From Euryarchaeota archaeon UBA88 (GTDB lineage: Archaea > Thermoplasmatota > Poseidoniia > Poseidoniales > Poseidoniaceae), in contig DAME01000020.1 in the NCBI GenBank assembly GCA_002499545.1, positions 573 to 14,146 on the forward strand: a DNA stretch of 13,574 nt. Reading direction: 5' to 3'. This document shows, one piece after another, positions 7,268 through 13,574 of this stretch. The position numbers and the translations under genes are program-made. The notes under the pieces are model-generated. The model ran no database searches. It worked only from the letters and a program-made list of their open reading frames with translations, and had not been told where the DNA came from. Position 1 is the stretch's first letter, and every line of letters begins with the position of its first letter.

Positions 7268-8014
7268 TTACTGAACCCACTGGCCAAACCCAAGTTCTGC
7301 CACGATATCGTTCATCCACTGTAATTTCTTCATCTTTTGTTCAGCAACTGTGGTCCCCGACCAAACCCCAACATTCTTGATCGAGAATCCGATAAGATTG
7401 ATGTTTTCTCGCCGTACGCCCAACGACAGCGCGAGGCACAGTGCACGGTCTCCGTCGGTGAAACCTCCGAAGTTGTGCATGCCATCGATGACCGGGTTCA
7501 CTTGATGCGAAAGAATGAGTTGTGGAGGAGTTGGAGCGCTTGACCATGACTGTATAGCTTCGTGCCAACGCTGCTGATTGTCGCCGTGGGCGTGAGCGAC
7601 GATGACCTGTCCGCTTTTTGCAGCTTTTTCGAGGTAGTTGGCCCCGTCAAAATCCGATACGATGCACGCTAATTTTTGGTAGGAATCCATTGCGCCAACG
7701 GCGCCGTCAGCAGCAATGTAGACCACCCCATCTCCTCGTGATGTGTCGATTTCCTTTTTCGTGACTGCAGCTCCAATAATGACCACGCGTTTGGCTTGAA
7801 CCAGCGTTTCACGCAATTCATGGAGAACCGTTAGTCGAGCAACTGGATTCCACAATACATGATACTCGAGAGCTTTCTGCATCGCACGTGCGCTTGAGAG
7901 GTCTTCATCTTCAGACCAGCCGAAAGCTCTTCGCACGTCGTCCTGTACTTCGACTGAGCGAAGCGATGGAGCATCGTGCATGTTTTGCGGGGGAACTTCA
8001 CCCTCAAGAAGCAT
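7268..8014 (-). CDS. mptE: 6-hydroxymethyl-7,8-dihydropterin pyrophosphokinase, MptE-type (DUF115)
   Basis: Predicted to transfer pyrophosphate from ATP to 6-hydroxymethyl-7,8-dihydropterin, the step before tetrahydromethanopterin or folate-type cofactor assembly in archaea that lack bacterial FolK. Over 248 residues the family marks are: VVIIGAAV (77-84) with AADGAVGAMD (101-110), SDFDG (120-124; many relatives read TDLDG), the invariant-looking HAHGDN (141-146), and NFGGFTDGDRA (181-191). An ending with KMKKLQWM also fits. The start is ATG 8014; a second ATG at 7981 (residue 12) is possible. It diverges from priL with 48 bases between the preferred starts. It heads a leftward run of four genes that otherwise encode membrane proteins. 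Confidence 0.9.
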   Translation of the reverse strand: MLLEGEVPPQNMHDAPSLRSVEVQDDVRRAFGWSEDEDLSSARAMQKALEYHVLWNPVARLTVLHELRETLVQAKRVVIIGAAVTKKEIDTSRGDGVVYIAADGAVGAMDSYQKLACIVSDFDGANYLEKAAKSGQVIVAHAHGDNQQRWHEAIQSWSSAPTPPQLILSHQVNPVIDGMHNFGGFTDGDRALCLALSLGVRRENINLIGFSIKNVGVWSGTTVAEQKMKKLQWMNDIVAELGFGQWVQ

Positions 8015-8062
8015 CCGTTTCTCACATTGAAGTTCTTATGCTGTTGCCGCTCATGGCGGTAT

Positions 8063-9316
8063 ATGCCCGTCCCAAACACCCTCCCGGAGTTTGACGATGA
8101 GGTGATGTTCGCTCGCTATCCGTTTCTCCCTCAAGCAGGCGGTTGGATTCGTAGTTTAGCAATTCAGCACGACATCAATTTGGATGAACTTTTAGACGGT
8201 TCTCTGATGGAAAAAGCCCGCTCTCGTGCACGAATCCGATTGATTGATTCAATCCAATCCAAAGAAGGCGTTGAAGTGGTTGGTGGTGACCTGTACACCG
8301 ATGAGGGGCGCATCGTCGAAGCATTTTCGTTCTATTACGCCAGGCTCGTCGTGTGTGCATCCGAAGATGAACGCTTGATTGCCCGTTGGGCACAAGCTGA
8401 AGCGGCTCGTGCCGAGCAAGTTTTGATTCGAGATCACGCGAATCTTGAGCGTATTGCCCGCACATACATTTCTCAAATCGAACACGTTGACGGTTCGACG
8501 AACTCCGGCATGGTGACGCAAGCTGACAGTGGTTATGGGGGTGCAATGCAGCAGTTACGCCGTACAAAGACCGGAAGGGTTTGGAAAATTGGTCTTGCTG
8601 ACTTCATTGAAATCTGTCCGAAAATTACCGGTGCCCGGTGGCGCTTACCGAATTGCGATGTTCATTCTGGCTGGGTAACTCTTCATGAAGAAGGTCAATA
8701 CGGTTCGTCTGCGAAACTTGCCCGACTGTTGCGCGAACGAATCAAAGCAGGGGTCGAGGCCGAAGCACTCAGCAAGATGAACGAGGTCACGACAGACCTT
8801 GCAGTACGCCTTGCCGAACCAGTTGGCATGGTACGTAACCTGATGTCGAGCAAGGCGAGTGAAGCCATTGCGTTGGTGGGCGCGGATGAAACAGACTGGC
8901 CACCGTGCATGCGCAAGGCGGTTTCAGAGTTGACGGCAGGCGTCAATTTGAATCATTTTGGCCGGCTCTTTTTGGCTTCCATGTCCGCCGCATTAGCACT
9001 GCCTCAGGAGTCATGCGTTGATTTTTTCCGAGGTGCGCCAGACTTCAGCGAGAGCACAACAAGCTACCAAGTCGCTCACGTGTACCAACACGAGTACACT
9101 CCTTCTGGATGTGGTAAACTGAAAGTAAACCACAATTGCCCCGTCCTTCCCGGAGACGACCGCTTGTGTGACCAGCCTTGGATGGACCACCCCTTGAAGT
9201 ACATTCGAGCGACTCAACGCTGGAAATTGAAAAATCAACGCGCTGAGGCAGAGGCAAAAGCACTCGTAACTCCAGCTGTTGAGTCCGAGAAAGCGCCAAC
9301 AAATACAGAGAATTGA
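8063..9316 (+). CDS. priL: DNA primase large subunit (PriL)
   Basis: Regulatory subunit of the archaeal/eukaryotic-type primase, which with PriS makes primers at replication forks. It is 417 residues from ATG 8063. The N-terminal helical part starts with a family-like FARYPFLPQAGGW (16-28). The C-terminal domain holds the [4Fe-4S] ligands: Cys282 (in WPPCMRKAVSEL), Cys350 (PSGCGKL), Cys359 (NHNCP) and Cys369 (DRLCD), followed by HPLKYIR (376-382). PDFSESTTSYQVAHV (326-340) is another PriL hallmark. The frame extends back to 7976, but those residues overlap the mptE start and look non-coding (CCCRSW). The protein ends in a charged, Ala/Glu-rich tail. It is followed by the DUF373 gene 68 bases downstream, suggesting one transcript. 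PriS is not in the window. Confidence 0.93.
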   Translation: MPVPNTLPEFDDEVMFARYPFLPQAGGWIRSLAIQHDINLDELLDGSLMEKARSRARIRLIDSIQSKEGVEVVGGDLYTDEGRIVEAFSFYYARLVVCASEDERLIARWAQAEAARAEQVLIRDHANLERIARTYISQIEHVDGSTNSGMVTQADSGYGGAMQQLRRTKTGRVWKIGLADFIEICPKITGARWRLPNCDVHSGWVTLHEEGQYGSSAKLARLLRERIKAGVEAEALSKMNEVTTDLAVRLAEPVGMVRNLMSSKASEAIALVGADETDWPPCMRKAVSELTAGVNLNHFGRLFLASMSAALALPQESCVDFFRGAPDFSESTTSYQVAHVYQHEYTPSGCGKLKVNHNCPVLPGDDRLCDQPWMDHPLKYIRATQRWKLKNQRAEAEAKALVTPAVESEKAPTNTEN

Positions 9317-9384
9317 ATGGGCTTTCGCGCGAAGCCTTTGAAATGTGTGGGCTTCTAGGTTCCACCAACCAGCGGGCGAGAATC

Positions 9385-10503
9385 ATGGCAAGAACACTTG
9401 TATTAACGGTCGACCGAGACAACGATCTTGGCGTTAAAACCGCTATACGGGGTCCGGTTGTAGGTCGTCGTCAAGTGATGGCTGCAGCATTGAAACTCGG
9501 CATTGCTGACCCAGAAGAAAGCGATACCAATGCTATTCTAGGCGCACTATCGCAGCACGATAACATTGTAGAAGCAAACTCCGAAGATGAAGAAGTCGAA
9601 ATCGCGATCCTTACTGGAGATGAAAAAGTAGGCGTTCGCTCCGACCGTGCCATAGCCGCTCAATTGGAGGAAGTCGTTGCTGCCTTCCAGCCTGACAAAG
9701 CGATTCTCGTGACGGACGGTGCTGAAGATGAGTCGGTACTACCAATTCTTCAATCACAGGTCCGCATAGACCACGTTGAGAAGATTATCGTCAAACAGTC
9801 GAAGGGCATTGAAGGAACATATTACTACATCGTTAAAGCACTCGAAGACCCAAAGTGGCGAGCTCAAATTATGATTCCTCTCGGGGTTGTGCTCGCTTTG
9901 TTCGGTCTTGGTATCATGCTTCCAGACCAAATAGGCGATGTCGTCATTGGAGGCTTGCCGCTGGCTGTGGGGCTGTATCTTCTCAGCAAAGGAGCAGGTA
10001 TTGAGACAACGGTCAAAAAAGTCATTCAAGAAATGCGAGATAACGCAGATGCTGCAATGTTTTCTTCTCTGCTGTGGACGGCAACCTTGTTCAGTGCCAT
10101 TTTTGCCGTGGCTGAAGGTTATCGTGAATACAACTTGCAGGTTGTCGATGTAACTTCATCAGTTCTATGGCTTGAAGTCGTTCACTCGGCGCTTGCCTGG
10201 ATCGTCATCGCCTTCCTCACATCAACCGCCGGTTTCATGCTGCTCAGGCTCAAGCGCGGGTCGTTTTCAGGACGCCTCCTCATCCTCAGCATTTTTGGCA
10301 TGGTTGTCTATTCATTCGTCGATACGGCATTAAAAGTCGCAACACGCGTTCTACGCGGGGAGGCATATGAGTTCAGCGTTCCAGTAATCATCGATGACCT
10401 TCAGTCTCCGATGATTTGGATTGTCGTGCTGTGGATTGCAATGACCATTGTCCGCTCACTAAGAACTCGCCAGGCTCAGACTGAACGGTACTGGGGTATC
10501 TGA
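9385..10503 (+). CDS. DUF373 family membrane protein
   Basis: 372 residues from ATG 9385, chosen because the family begins with the beta strand LVLTVDRDNDLG (5-16). The frame also runs back to a TTG at 9313 that overlaps the priL stop. The soluble N-terminal half has strikingly conserved acidic motifs: VDRDNDLG, GPVVGR (23-28), DPEESDTNA (42-50), LTGDE (76-80), SDR (86-88), VTDGAEDE (109-116) and KQSKGIEGTYY (137-147). Together they resemble a nucleotide- or metal-binding alpha/beta fold. The C-terminal half (about 162-357) has six or so membrane helices. DUF373 is found across archaea and I know of no established biochemical role. It lies just downstream of priL and converges with the CBS gene, with 2 bases between stop codons. 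Confidence 0.9.
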   Translation: MARTLVLTVDRDNDLGVKTAIRGPVVGRRQVMAAALKLGIADPEESDTNAILGALSQHDNIVEANSEDEEVEIAILTGDEKVGVRSDRAIAAQLEEVVAAFQPDKAILVTDGAEDESVLPILQSQVRIDHVEKIIVKQSKGIEGTYYYIVKALEDPKWRAQIMIPLGVVLALFGLGIMLPDQIGDVVIGGLPLAVGLYLLSKGAGIETTVKKVIQEMRDNADAAMFSSLLWTATLFSAIFAVAEGYREYNLQVVDVTSSVLWLEVVHSALAWIVIAFLTSTAGFMLLRLKRGSFSGRLLILSIFGMVVYSFVDTALKVATRVLRGEAYEFSVPVIIDDLQSPMIWIVVLWIAMTIVRSLRTRQAQTERYWGI

Positions 10504-10505
10504 GT

Positions 10506-10988
10506 TCACAGGATGAACTTTGGAACCTTTCTTGCCATTGTGTTGTGGCCGACTACGCCAATGAGTGCACCTTTTTTATCGACGACTCCGATTTGATTGA
10601 GGTCGTGAGCGAGCATGAGGGCCCCGGCTTTCAACAGTGGCGTTGATTCTCGAACGGTGATTGGTGGCTGGCTGACCAATTGCTGAGCAGGAATTCCATG
10701 CATCCAAGCGATGTCGCGATTCACGGTCTTTTGCGCGATGATTTTCAAAACGTCAACTGCGTGAATTCGTCCCTGAGGCGCACCATCGTTATCGATAACG
10801 AAGATGTGGTCCCAGTTGTTTACAGTCAGTTGTTCGATAACCTCGACCATTGAGCTATCCGCCCATATCCAGTGTGCTTCACTCATGGTATCGCTACACG
10901 AAATCGTGCGTGCCGATTTTGAGCGCTCTTCAGGCGTCATTCTCGCTAACATCTCTCGAGTGAACTTTCGGGACTTTGATTGGGCCAT
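10506..10988 (-). CDS. Twin CBS-domain protein
   Basis: 160 residues. A basic N-terminus (1-28) precedes two CBS motifs (about 34-86 and 104-155) that should form one Bateman module binding an adenine nucleotide or similar ligand. Visible CBS marks are DHIFVIDNDGAPQGRIHAVDVL (split across 60-81), PPITVRESTPLLKAGALM (108-125) and QIGVVDKKGALIGVV (132-146). No enzymatic or membrane domain is fused, so it is probably a stand-alone sensor acting on another protein. The ATG at 10988 is well supported by AGGAGAT on the minus strand (around 10995-11002). The frame continues to 11168, but those residues precede the ribosome site and are not counted. It is head-to-head with the zinc-ribbon gene and tail-to-tail with DUF373. 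Confidence 0.87.
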   Translation of the reverse strand: MAQSKSRKFTREMLARMTPEERSKSARTISCSDTMSEAHWIWADSSMVEVIEQLTVNNWDHIFVIDNDGAPQGRIHAVDVLKIIAQKTVNRDIAWMHGIPAQQLVSQPPITVRESTPLLKAGALMLAHDLNQIGVVDKKGALIGVVGHNTMARKVPKFIL

Positions 10989-11104
10989 ACTTGTATCTCC
11001 TATATTCCGCCGCCCGTCGCGCTTCCCTTTCAAGGCTTTCGACCACATGAGAATTTCCACATCCGGGTAGGTACTTACCGGCATTCGGCGAAACCACGCG
11101 ACTC

Positions 11105-11112
11105 GATATAAG
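11105..11112 (+). promoter_or_regulatory. Candidate TATA box for the zinc-ribbon gene
   Basis: GATATAAG lies in the 159-base divergent gap between the CBS gene and the zinc-ribbon gene. A transcript would be expected to begin about 26 bases downstream (near 11134). That would exclude the GTG at 11112 as start and fit the GTG at 11148, which has AGGAT just before it. The rest of the gap holds the CBS ribosome site and nothing else I can name. Confidence 0.4.
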
Positions 11113-11147
11113 TGAACACTCAAATCCTCCCGCGATGTGTAGGATAT

Positions 11148-11531
11148 GTGGCAGACATCCCAGAACATGAAATTTCGGCTTTACGCGCGCTTTCTGGCTA
11201 TGAGCAAATGCTTGAAATTGAGCGGATTTCTAAACAATATGGCGCATCTTCAGTAGAGATACAAATGCACCTCACTGGATCAAATCAATCAGCCCAACCC
11301 TTCACCCCGAGTTCAAAAGAAGCGCCAAACCTCCCTTCACAGGCCACGGTTCTCGAGAAGTCGAACTTTCGATTTGAGTACGACCCTACTGCTGAAGCCG
11401 CTGACAGACGGCAATCGGTGAGTCAGGCCATTCTCTGCCCGGGTTGCGGCGTTGCTCTCGGAATTCCAGACATACGGCCGATTAAGGTCACGTGTCCGCA
11501 ATGCCTTCTTGAAAGTCAGTTCAATGCTTGA
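11148..11531 (+). CDS. Protein with C-terminal zinc ribbon, unknown function
   Basis: 127 residues if started at GTG 11148; the open frame also allows GTG 11112 (139 residues). The N-terminal 35 residues look helical (ISALRALSGYEQMLEIERIS), the middle is polar and probably unstructured (45-92), and the end carries one zinc ribbon with Cys97-x-x-Cys100 and Cys116-x-x-Cys119 (LCPGCG ... TCPQC). Start 11148 is preferred because of the TATA-like box at 11105-11112 and the AGGAT before it. Zinc ribbons of this type often bind nucleic acid or mediate protein contacts, but the family is not recognised. The next gene starts 37 bases downstream, so the two probably form an operon. Confidence 0.75.
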   Translation: MADIPEHEISALRALSGYEQMLEIERISKQYGASSVEIQMHLTGSNQSAQPFTPSSKEAPNLPSQATVLEKSNFRFEYDPTAEAADRRQSVSQAILCPGCGVALGIPDIRPIKVTCPQCLLESQFNA

Positions 11532-11568
11532 CCGCTGACTTGATGATGTGGATTCGGGAGGAACGGAT

Positions 11569-12378
11569 ATGGCGAACATTTCACCTAGAATGTGGACGTA
11601 TACTCCGGCGAATTCACCAGTTTCGCTGCCGCATGAATCGGTGTTCTTCTGTCCTGAGGAAGTCATACCCTTGCAGTTTCCCGAACTACACCCAGAAATG
11701 ACGCTTTCAGGCGCAGACCTGCAAGCGTACTGTGGACAATTCACCTCTTCAACGGAGTCGGTTGACTCCCTTCTTGCACTGCATGATGCGCCAGGAATGG
11801 ACGTTCGCCGACCGTTCCTTTTGCTTGGAGAGCTCGCCAATCCATACCGGTTACTCGATTTGAAAGTGGGTCCTTTGCCAATCTTCACCGTACGGATATC
11901 GGGGTTGTGCCGAACCTACGCTGATGCGCTTGATGGACGAGAGGTGATTCCAGGCGTCCACCATATCACGCTGGCTCGTTTGAAGGGTTGGTGGGAAAAC
12001 ACGCACCTTGCAATGGCAACAGTGCCACAGATGAAAGCGATGGTAGAGTGGCTCGACCAAGGGCGCAGGGGGACGTGGAGGCCGGTTAAGCCCGCAGAGG
12101 GAGCCTTGCATTTTGAACCACTCCAACTTTCGCCACCATCACAAGAGTTGATCGTGTGGGACGGAGAGAGCGAATCTATCACCGGGGAAGCTCCGGGAAC
12201 GAACGGTTCAGAAATTCTCCTTTCCAACGTTATGGTTCCGGTTCACAGTAATTTCGGCTGCTACGATAACCGTGGTCGACTGGTTCGTTGCGCTCATACC
12301 GGACAGCGTGAATTCCATGAATCTCTGTTCCGCCGAGGGTCCTCGATGAAATGGTCTGATGTCCTTGATGTCGTGTAG
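11569..12378 (+). CDS. Unrecognised 269-residue soluble protein
   Basis: The start at ATG 11569 is decided by a GGGAGGA ribosome site about 6 bases upstream (11556-11562); a GTG at 11548 is in frame but precedes this site. The protein has no signal peptide and no membrane helix. It mixes hydrophobic beta-like segments (RPFLLLGELANPYRLLDL, 81-98) with Trp-rich parts (WWENTHLAM, 141-149) and a Cys-containing end (NFGCYDNRGRLVRCAHTGQ, 228-246). Scattered cysteines (28, 55, 114, 231, 241) do not form an obvious metal motif. I do not recognise a family. It probably shares a transcript with the zinc-ribbon gene. A T-rich stretch and two palindromes follow the stop codon. Confidence 0.8.
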   Translation: MANISPRMWTYTPANSPVSLPHESVFFCPEEVIPLQFPELHPEMTLSGADLQAYCGQFTSSTESVDSLLALHDAPGMDVRRPFLLLGELANPYRLLDLKVGPLPIFTVRISGLCRTYADALDGREVIPGVHHITLARLKGWWENTHLAMATVPQMKAMVEWLDQGRRGTWRPVKPAEGALHFEPLQLSPPSQELIVWDGESESITGEAPGTNGSEILLSNVMVPVHSNFGCYDNRGRLVRCAHTGQREFHESLFRRGSSMKWSDVLDVV

Positions 12379-12380
12379 AA

Positions 12381-12407
12381 TTGGTCACCAACCATGGGGT
12401 CCCATGG
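12381..12407. repeat. Two adjacent palindromes upstream of the winged-helix-like gene
   Basis: TTGGTCACCAA (12381-12391, 5-base arms around one C) is followed at once by CCATGGGGTCCCATGG (12392-12407, perfect 7-base arms around GT). They begin 2 bases after the previous stop codon and end 16 bases before the TATA-like box. They could be binding sites for a dimeric regulator. Alternatively the second could form a small hairpin in front of the T tract at 12422-12427, acting in termination. Confidence 0.5.
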
Positions 12408-12421
12408 CGTCCCCTCCCTGC

Positions 12422-12432
12422 TTTTTTATATT
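12422..12432 (+). promoter_or_regulatory. T tract and TATA-like box before the winged-helix-like gene
   Basis: TTTTTTATATT contains a good archaeal TATA box centred near 12428, 32 bases before ATG 12460. This predicts a transcript start a few bases upstream of the ATG and a nearly leaderless message. The run of six T on the coding strand could also end the upstream transcript, since archaeal termination often needs only a U tract. Both roles are inference from sequence. Confidence 0.5.
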
Positions 12433-12459
12433 CTGTAAGACACAATAATAGCGATAGCA

Positions 12460-12711
12460 ATGAAAGGAATTGGAGTTCAGAAACAAGCCCGTCTCAACCG
12501 TCTGAAAAACGAGATCATCGAATATGTATCATCCTACCCTCAGTGTTCTGCGGCCGATATCGTTGATCATTTATCGAATGAACGAAAGATGAGAAATCAC
12601 GGGCTTACTGCTCGAAAGGTAGGGTTCTTCATCCCTCGTTACCTTCCAGAGATGGTTGGCTTTACTCTGGACAACTCTACTGGTAAGCGACTGTACCATC
12701 TTGCGGCGTAA
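12460..12711 (+). CDS. Small winged-helix-like DNA-binding protein
   Basis: 83 residues, basic at the N-terminus. The order of segments suits a winged helix: helix 1 (RLNRLKNEIIEYVSSY, 11-26), a short second helix (SAADIVDHLSNE, 30-41), a likely recognition helix (GLTARKVGFFIPRYL, 48-62) and a C-terminal beta wing (GFTLDNSTGKRLYHLA, 67-82). No ligand or metal motif is present. It would be a transcription regulator or chromatin-associated protein. The assignment rests on pattern, not a recognised family. ATG 12460 follows the TATA-like box at 12422-12432 at nearly leaderless distance. The palindromes upstream suggest it may regulate itself. The next gene follows after 41 bases. Confidence 0.75.
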   Translation: MKGIGVQKQARLNRLKNEIIEYVSSYPQCSAADIVDHLSNERKMRNHGLTARKVGFFIPRYLPEMVGFTLDNSTGKRLYHLAA

Positions 12712-12752
12712 AACAGCACTAAGTTCATTGAACAGAAGGCAGTGCATGTGAC

Positions 12753-13460
12753 ATGGAATGGCCAGCATCCCTCCCGACATGCGCTGAACTGTTTCCTGCA
12801 TTCGCCGCCCGAAGCGATGCGGCTGGAATGCTGCCTTCTCTGCCATCAGCAGATCCCGTTTTCACAGTTCTGAATCCAAACGCTTCATCCGGGCTTAAGG
12901 CGCAACTTCTCGCTGCAATTACAAGTCATTCCGGGCCCACACAAGACCCCTGTGAATCAGGTGCAACCGTGGATGAGCATAGTGGACCTGTCCTTGTAGC
13001 CTCCACGGCCATCATTGAGCCTGGGGCTCATCTAATCGGTCCGTGCTATGTTGGTCCGAAAGCTGAAATTCGTCATGGAGCATACGTGCGTCCGTTTTCA
13101 TGGATTTGTGAGGAGGCGGTCGTTGGTCATGCATCCGAAGTCAAGCATTCTATCCTGCTTCCTGGTGCGAAAGCTCCGCATTTCAATTATGTCGGCGATT
13201 CAATTCTCGGTACCGGAGTGAACCTTGGCGCTGGTACAAAAATCAGCAACCTTCGAAATGATGGAGAGGAAGTGCACCTTCGTATCGACGGCAAGCGAAT
13301 TGCCAGCGGATTGAGGAAGTTTGGAGCGATTCTTGGAGAGGGTTGCCAACTGGGCTGTAACAGCGTCACCAATCCCGGCGTCATTCTTGGATGCAACAGT
13401 GCCGTTATGCCCAATACAACCGTCACAGGCGTTCATGCTTCAGATTCAATGCACGGGTGA
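12753..13460 (+). CDS. GlmU-type left-handed beta-helix acetyltransferase, no uridylyltransferase domain
   Basis: 235 residues dominated by hexapeptide repeats of a left-handed parallel beta helix (about 80-225). The match is to the acetyltransferase half of GlmU: HASEVKHSILLPGAKAPHFN (126-145), with His143 at the place of the GlmU catalytic histidine, then YVGDSILGTGVNLGAGTKIS (146-165) and LRKFGAILGEGCQLGCNSV (187-205). Such enzymes acetylate glucosamine-1-phosphate to GlcNAc-1-phosphate. Archaeal GlmU-like proteins are usually about 400 residues with an N-terminal nucleotidyltransferase; here only about 80 unmatched residues precede the helix. UTP transfer must therefore be done by another protein. 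glmM starts 4 bases after its stop, which strongly supports an amino-sugar role. Exact substrate is inferred. Confidence 0.87.
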   Translation: MEWPASLPTCAELFPAFAARSDAAGMLPSLPSADPVFTVLNPNASSGLKAQLLAAITSHSGPTQDPCESGATVDEHSGPVLVASTAIIEPGAHLIGPCYVGPKAEIRHGAYVRPFSWICEEAVVGHASEVKHSILLPGAKAPHFNYVGDSILGTGVNLGAGTKISNLRNDGEEVHLRIDGKRIASGLRKFGAILGEGCQLGCNSVTNPGVILGCNSAVMPNTTVTGVHASDSMHG

Positions 13461-13464
13461 AAGT

Positions 13465-13574
13465 ATGACGCGACGTTTGTTTGGTACCGACGGCATACGC
13501 GGTAAAATTGTGCCAATGAATCCCAGCGAACGTTCCGCAATTCTCGCGCTGCATGAACAACGAGTAGTCTGCCC
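13465..13574 (+). CDS. glmM: Phosphoglucosamine mutase (GlmM-type), 5' end only
   Basis: ATG 13465 opens a frame that runs off the right edge after 36 residues. The N-terminus RRLFGTDGIRG (3-13) followed by a PM pair (17-18) is the hallmark start of GlmM-type alpha-D-phosphohexomutases, which convert glucosamine-6-phosphate to glucosamine-1-phosphate. The active-site serine loop lies beyond the window. GGTGAAAG before the ATG overlaps the stop of the acetyltransferase and is a plausible ribosome site, giving a tight operon. The product of this enzyme is the substrate predicted for its neighbour. Archaeal family members may also act on other hexose phosphates. Confidence 0.88.
   Translation, partial: MTRRLFGTDGIRGKIVPMNPSERSAILALHEQRVVC

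Noticed and set aside
7976..8062. N-terminal extension of priL
   Set aside because: It overlaps the start of mptE, contains an unlikely CCCRSW stretch, and the PriL-like sequence begins after ATG 8063.
10989..11168. 60-residue upstream extension of the CBS protein
   Set aside because: It lies upstream of a clear AGGAGAT ribosome site and the ATG at 10988, overlaps the divergent gene and has no CBS-like sequence.
11337..11888. 183-codon minus-strand frame opposite the zinc-ribbon and 269-residue genes
   Set aside because: Ser/Arg/Cys-rich translation without domains, antisense to two better frames with ribosome sites and a zinc-ribbon motif.
1..13574. CRISPR array, tRNA or rRNA gene, insertion sequence, toxin-antitoxin or phage module
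   Set aside because: No regularly spaced repeats, cloverleaf-like sequence, transposase motif or such gene pair was seen on either strand; the region looks like ordinary chromosomal backbone.

Overview
The window reads as a chromosomal segment of a small-genome planktonic euryarchaeon, most likely Marine Group II (Candidatus Poseidoniales). The archaeal marker genes are visible directly: diphthine synthase, a Trm5-type tRNA methyltransferase, the large subunit of archaeal DNA primase with its four Fe-S cysteines, an MptE-type pterin pyrophosphokinase and a DUF373 protein. Small bitopic membrane proteins with acidic ectodomains and very tight spacing fit Poseidoniales, but the order-level assignment is inference. 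I saw no tRNA, rRNA, CRISPR array, insertion sequence, phage gene or origin, and no gene-free stretch reaches 300 bases.

Layout. Bases 1-216 hold the 3' end of a PqqB-like metallo-hydrolase (+). It converges on a PutP-like sodium/solute symporter (-, 206-2317) that carries an unusual C-terminal ectodomain and is translationally coupled to dphB (-, 2307-3245). trm5 (+, 3244-4359) starts on the same CATG as the longest dphB frame. A 41-residue zinc-ribbon protein (4391-4516) and a two-TM membrane protein (4543-5337) follow. A leftward block (8014 down to 5340) holds mptE, a bitopic membrane protein, a CDP-alcohol phosphatidyltransferase and a small DUF4190-like protein. Rightward again come priL (8063-9316) and a DUF373 membrane protein (9385-10503), meeting a twin-CBS protein (-, 10506-10988). 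The right end holds a zinc-ribbon protein and an unrecognised 269-residue protein, a promoter region with two adjacent palindromes, a small winged-helix-like protein, a single-domain GlmU-type acetyltransferase and the start of glmM.

How the genes relate. dphB (EF-2 diphthamide) and trm5 (m1G37 on tRNA) both serve translational fidelity. priL is replication and mptE is pterin cofactor synthesis. The acetyltransferase plus glmM form part of the route to UDP-GlcNAc, presumably for surface glycans; several ectodomains here carry N-glycosylation sequons. The CDP-alcohol transferase makes phospholipid headgroups. Most of this is housekeeping. The less ordinary items are the symporter-ectodomain fusion, shared or abutting gene ends, an A10 tract beside a start codon, and the palindromes before the winged-helix-like gene.
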